Assembly: GCA_026985095.1 (NCBI GenBank)
Contig: JALSQW010000064.1
Location: forward strand, 46,091 to 110,090
Direction of reading: 5' to 3'
Source: Acidimicrobiia bacterium
Lineage (GTDB): Bacteria > Actinomycetota > Acidimicrobiia > Spongiisociales > UBA5794
DNA length: 64,000 nt
Shown here piece by piece: positions 62,652 through 64,000 of the stretch (position 1 is its first letter; each line of letters begins with the position of its first letter). Both the position numbers and the translations under genes were made by a program. The notes under the pieces were generated by a model, which did no database searches, was not told where the DNA came from, and worked only from the letters and a program-made list of their open reading frames with translations.

Positions 62652-63139
62652 CACGGGACGCAGTCGAGGGTCGGGTCGATGCTGGACGGATCGTCGGCAT
62701 CGGGTGGCCCCCACCACGATGCCGTTCCGTCGACGGGACGCTCGAGCCTGAACTCGATCGACGAGGTCAGCATCTTGTCCTGGAAGATGCCGTCGAGGAA
62801 GCCGGTGAGGCTCGAGTACTGCTGCCGCACGGTGATGCGGGCCGAATCGTTCCGATCTCCGGCTCCGTTCAGCTCGGAGAAGACGACCTCGACTCGGGCG
62901 GGATCGGTCGACAGGTCCATGCGGTCGCACACCTCGGATCGGATGACGTCCCGGTCCCCGAAGTCGACGGCGGCGAGGCGGGCGCCTTCTCTCGCCCCGT
63001 GGCGCAGGTCCGCCGTCTGGGAGAACGCCCACGACGCTTCGATGATGCCGAACAGGAGCAGCAGGAGGAGGGGAGCGACGAGCGCCATCTCGACGAGGGC
63101 GGCGCCTCTCTCCGCCCCGTCACGTCGGTCGTTCGCCAC
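62651..63139 (-). CDS. TadE-like pseudopilin-like protein
   Basis: A 162-residue protein of the TadE family: GAALVEMALVAPLLLLLLFGIIEASWAF gives the cleavable-type helix with the invariant Glu, followed by TADLRHGAREGARLAAV. GTG at 63139 is preferred because GGAAGGGA lies 5 bases upstream; an ATG at 63154 has no ribosome site. It overlaps the sigma factor gene by 20 bases. TadE-like minor pilins work with TadG and the Tad secretion machine, which is not in the window. Confidence 0.8.
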   Translation of the reverse strand: MANDRRDGAERGAALVEMALVAPLLLLLLFGIIEASWAFSQTADLRHGAREGARLAAVDFGDRDVIRSEVCDRMDLSTDPARVEVVFSELNGAGDRNDSARITVRQQYSSLTGFLDGIFQDKMLTSSIEFRLERPVDGTASWWGPPDADDPSSIDPTLDCVP

Positions 63140-63772
63140 GGGTGTCCCTTCCATCGTGTGGGAGCGGTTGCTCGTAGGCGCGTTGGAGACGACGCCGTGC
63201 CCGCATGCATGCGACCCGGACAGCACCCGACGCCGCGCCGAGTCGAGACCCGATCTCGCCGTAGGAGAGACCCTCCACCTCGCGCAGCCAGAGGAGCTCC
63301 TTGTCGCGGTCGCTGAGCCGAGCAAGGGCGGCGCGGATGTCGGCGTGTTCCTCGTTGAGCACGGTGACTTCGGCCGGATCGGGGGCCACCACCGGCATCG
63401 GCTCGACGGCTCGGGGGCGCCGTTCGGTCCGGAGGAACCCGCGGAGCTTGGTCCGCCCGATGGCCCATACCCACGAATCGAAGGACTCGGGGCGGCGCAG
63501 ATCCTGCAGTTTCGTGATGACCGCCTCCATCGCATCCGCGGCGAGGTCCTCGGCTTCGTCGGGCCGGAGGCCCGAGTAGCGATAGAACGCCAGCAGACGC
63601 CGGTAGACCGCGGTGGCCATTCGACCGACCGCCGCCGGGTCGCCTCCGCGGGCAGCCTGGATCGTGAGTGGAGCCACGATCGGGGCACGGCTGATGGTGG
63701 TCGGGCTGGTGCGGGCCATCGGTCCACGATCGACGCCGAGGAGGCGGGCACTTGAGCGATACGGCACCGCGG

Positions 63773-63776
<4 letters not shown>
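63120..63776 (-). CDS. ECF-type RNA polymerase sigma factor
   Basis: A 218-residue sigma factor. Region 2 (DEAEDLAADAMEAVITKLQDLRRPESFDSWVWAIGRTKLRGFLR) and region 4 (ALARLSDRDKELLWLREVEGLSYGEIGSRLG, with the helix-turn-helix ending in AVRVACMRARRRL) are clear. The ATG at 63776 overlaps the upstream stop (ATGA), which fixes the start. It is unusual that the sigma gene is inside a chain with TadE and TadG; it may control that surface structure. No anti-sigma gene is seen, unless the incomplete upstream gene is one. Confidence 0.9.

Positions 63777-64000
<224 letters not shown>

Overview
The window is a continuous, tightly packed piece of chromosome from a high-GC bacterium. Several traits point to the Actinomycetota, most likely an Acidimicrobiia-type lineage; this is inference, since no rRNA or marker phylogeny was available. 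The traits are strongly G/C-ending codons, frequent GTG/TTG starts, TANNNT promoter elements directly in front of start codons, lipoproteins with long threonine linkers, a DUF3054 protein and TadE/TadG-type pilus genes. I see no tRNA, rRNA, CRISPR array, insertion sequence or prophage. No gene-free stretch exceeds about 260 bases.

Layout: 1-1.3 kb holds the end of a sensor kinase and a small secreted protein that is probably its target. 1.3-2.6 kb is a glycerate kinase. 2.6-6.8 kb is an accessory island with visibly more A/T-ending codons. It encodes a small secreted protein, a cysteine-bearing lipoprotein, a membrane-anchored adaptor with a peptidoglycan-binding domain, an ABC ATPase and an FtsX/MacB-like permease. 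This is the best candidate for an undescribed system. 6.8-9.9 kb has an alpha/beta hydrolase, a di-heme c-type cytochrome lipoprotein and a lipocalin-like protein.

9.9-22.4 kb is amine and amino-acid metabolism: a spermidine/putrescine ABC transporter coupled to an aldehyde dehydrogenase, a secernin-type peptidase, a class III aminotransferase coupled to a kinase-fold protein, a second aldehyde dehydrogenase, a second class III PLP enzyme and a tRNA-editing protein. 22.4-27.4 kb carries a Nudix hydrolase, the TldD/TldE protease pair, an FTR1 iron permease and a thioredoxin with a histidine-rich tail. 27.5-34 kb is a complete System I cytochrome c maturation operon (ccmABCDEF, ccmH, ccmI-like, ccmG), separated from the thioredoxin gene by a CsoR/CstR-like palindrome. 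34-45 kb contains aminopeptidase N, a nitrobindin-like protein, the histidine utilisation genes hutH-hutU-hutI, a glycerophosphodiesterase, a MOSC protein, DUF3054 and two tandem paralogous lipoproteins.

45-59.8 kb is the full 14-gene complex I operon nuoA-N. Its NuoG has lost all four ligands of cluster N7. A bactofilin-like membrane protein follows, then, on the opposite strand, an incomplete gene with a Gly-Asn repeat, an ECF sigma factor, TadE and TadG.

The picture is an aerobic heterotroph that respires through complex I and c-type cytochromes and feeds on histidine, polyamines and other amines. Within operons nearly every junction is an ATGA/GTGA overlap, so translational coupling is the rule. 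Many first genes have a TANNNT box 6-11 nt before the start and no Shine-Dalgarno sequence, which predicts widespread leaderless mRNAs.
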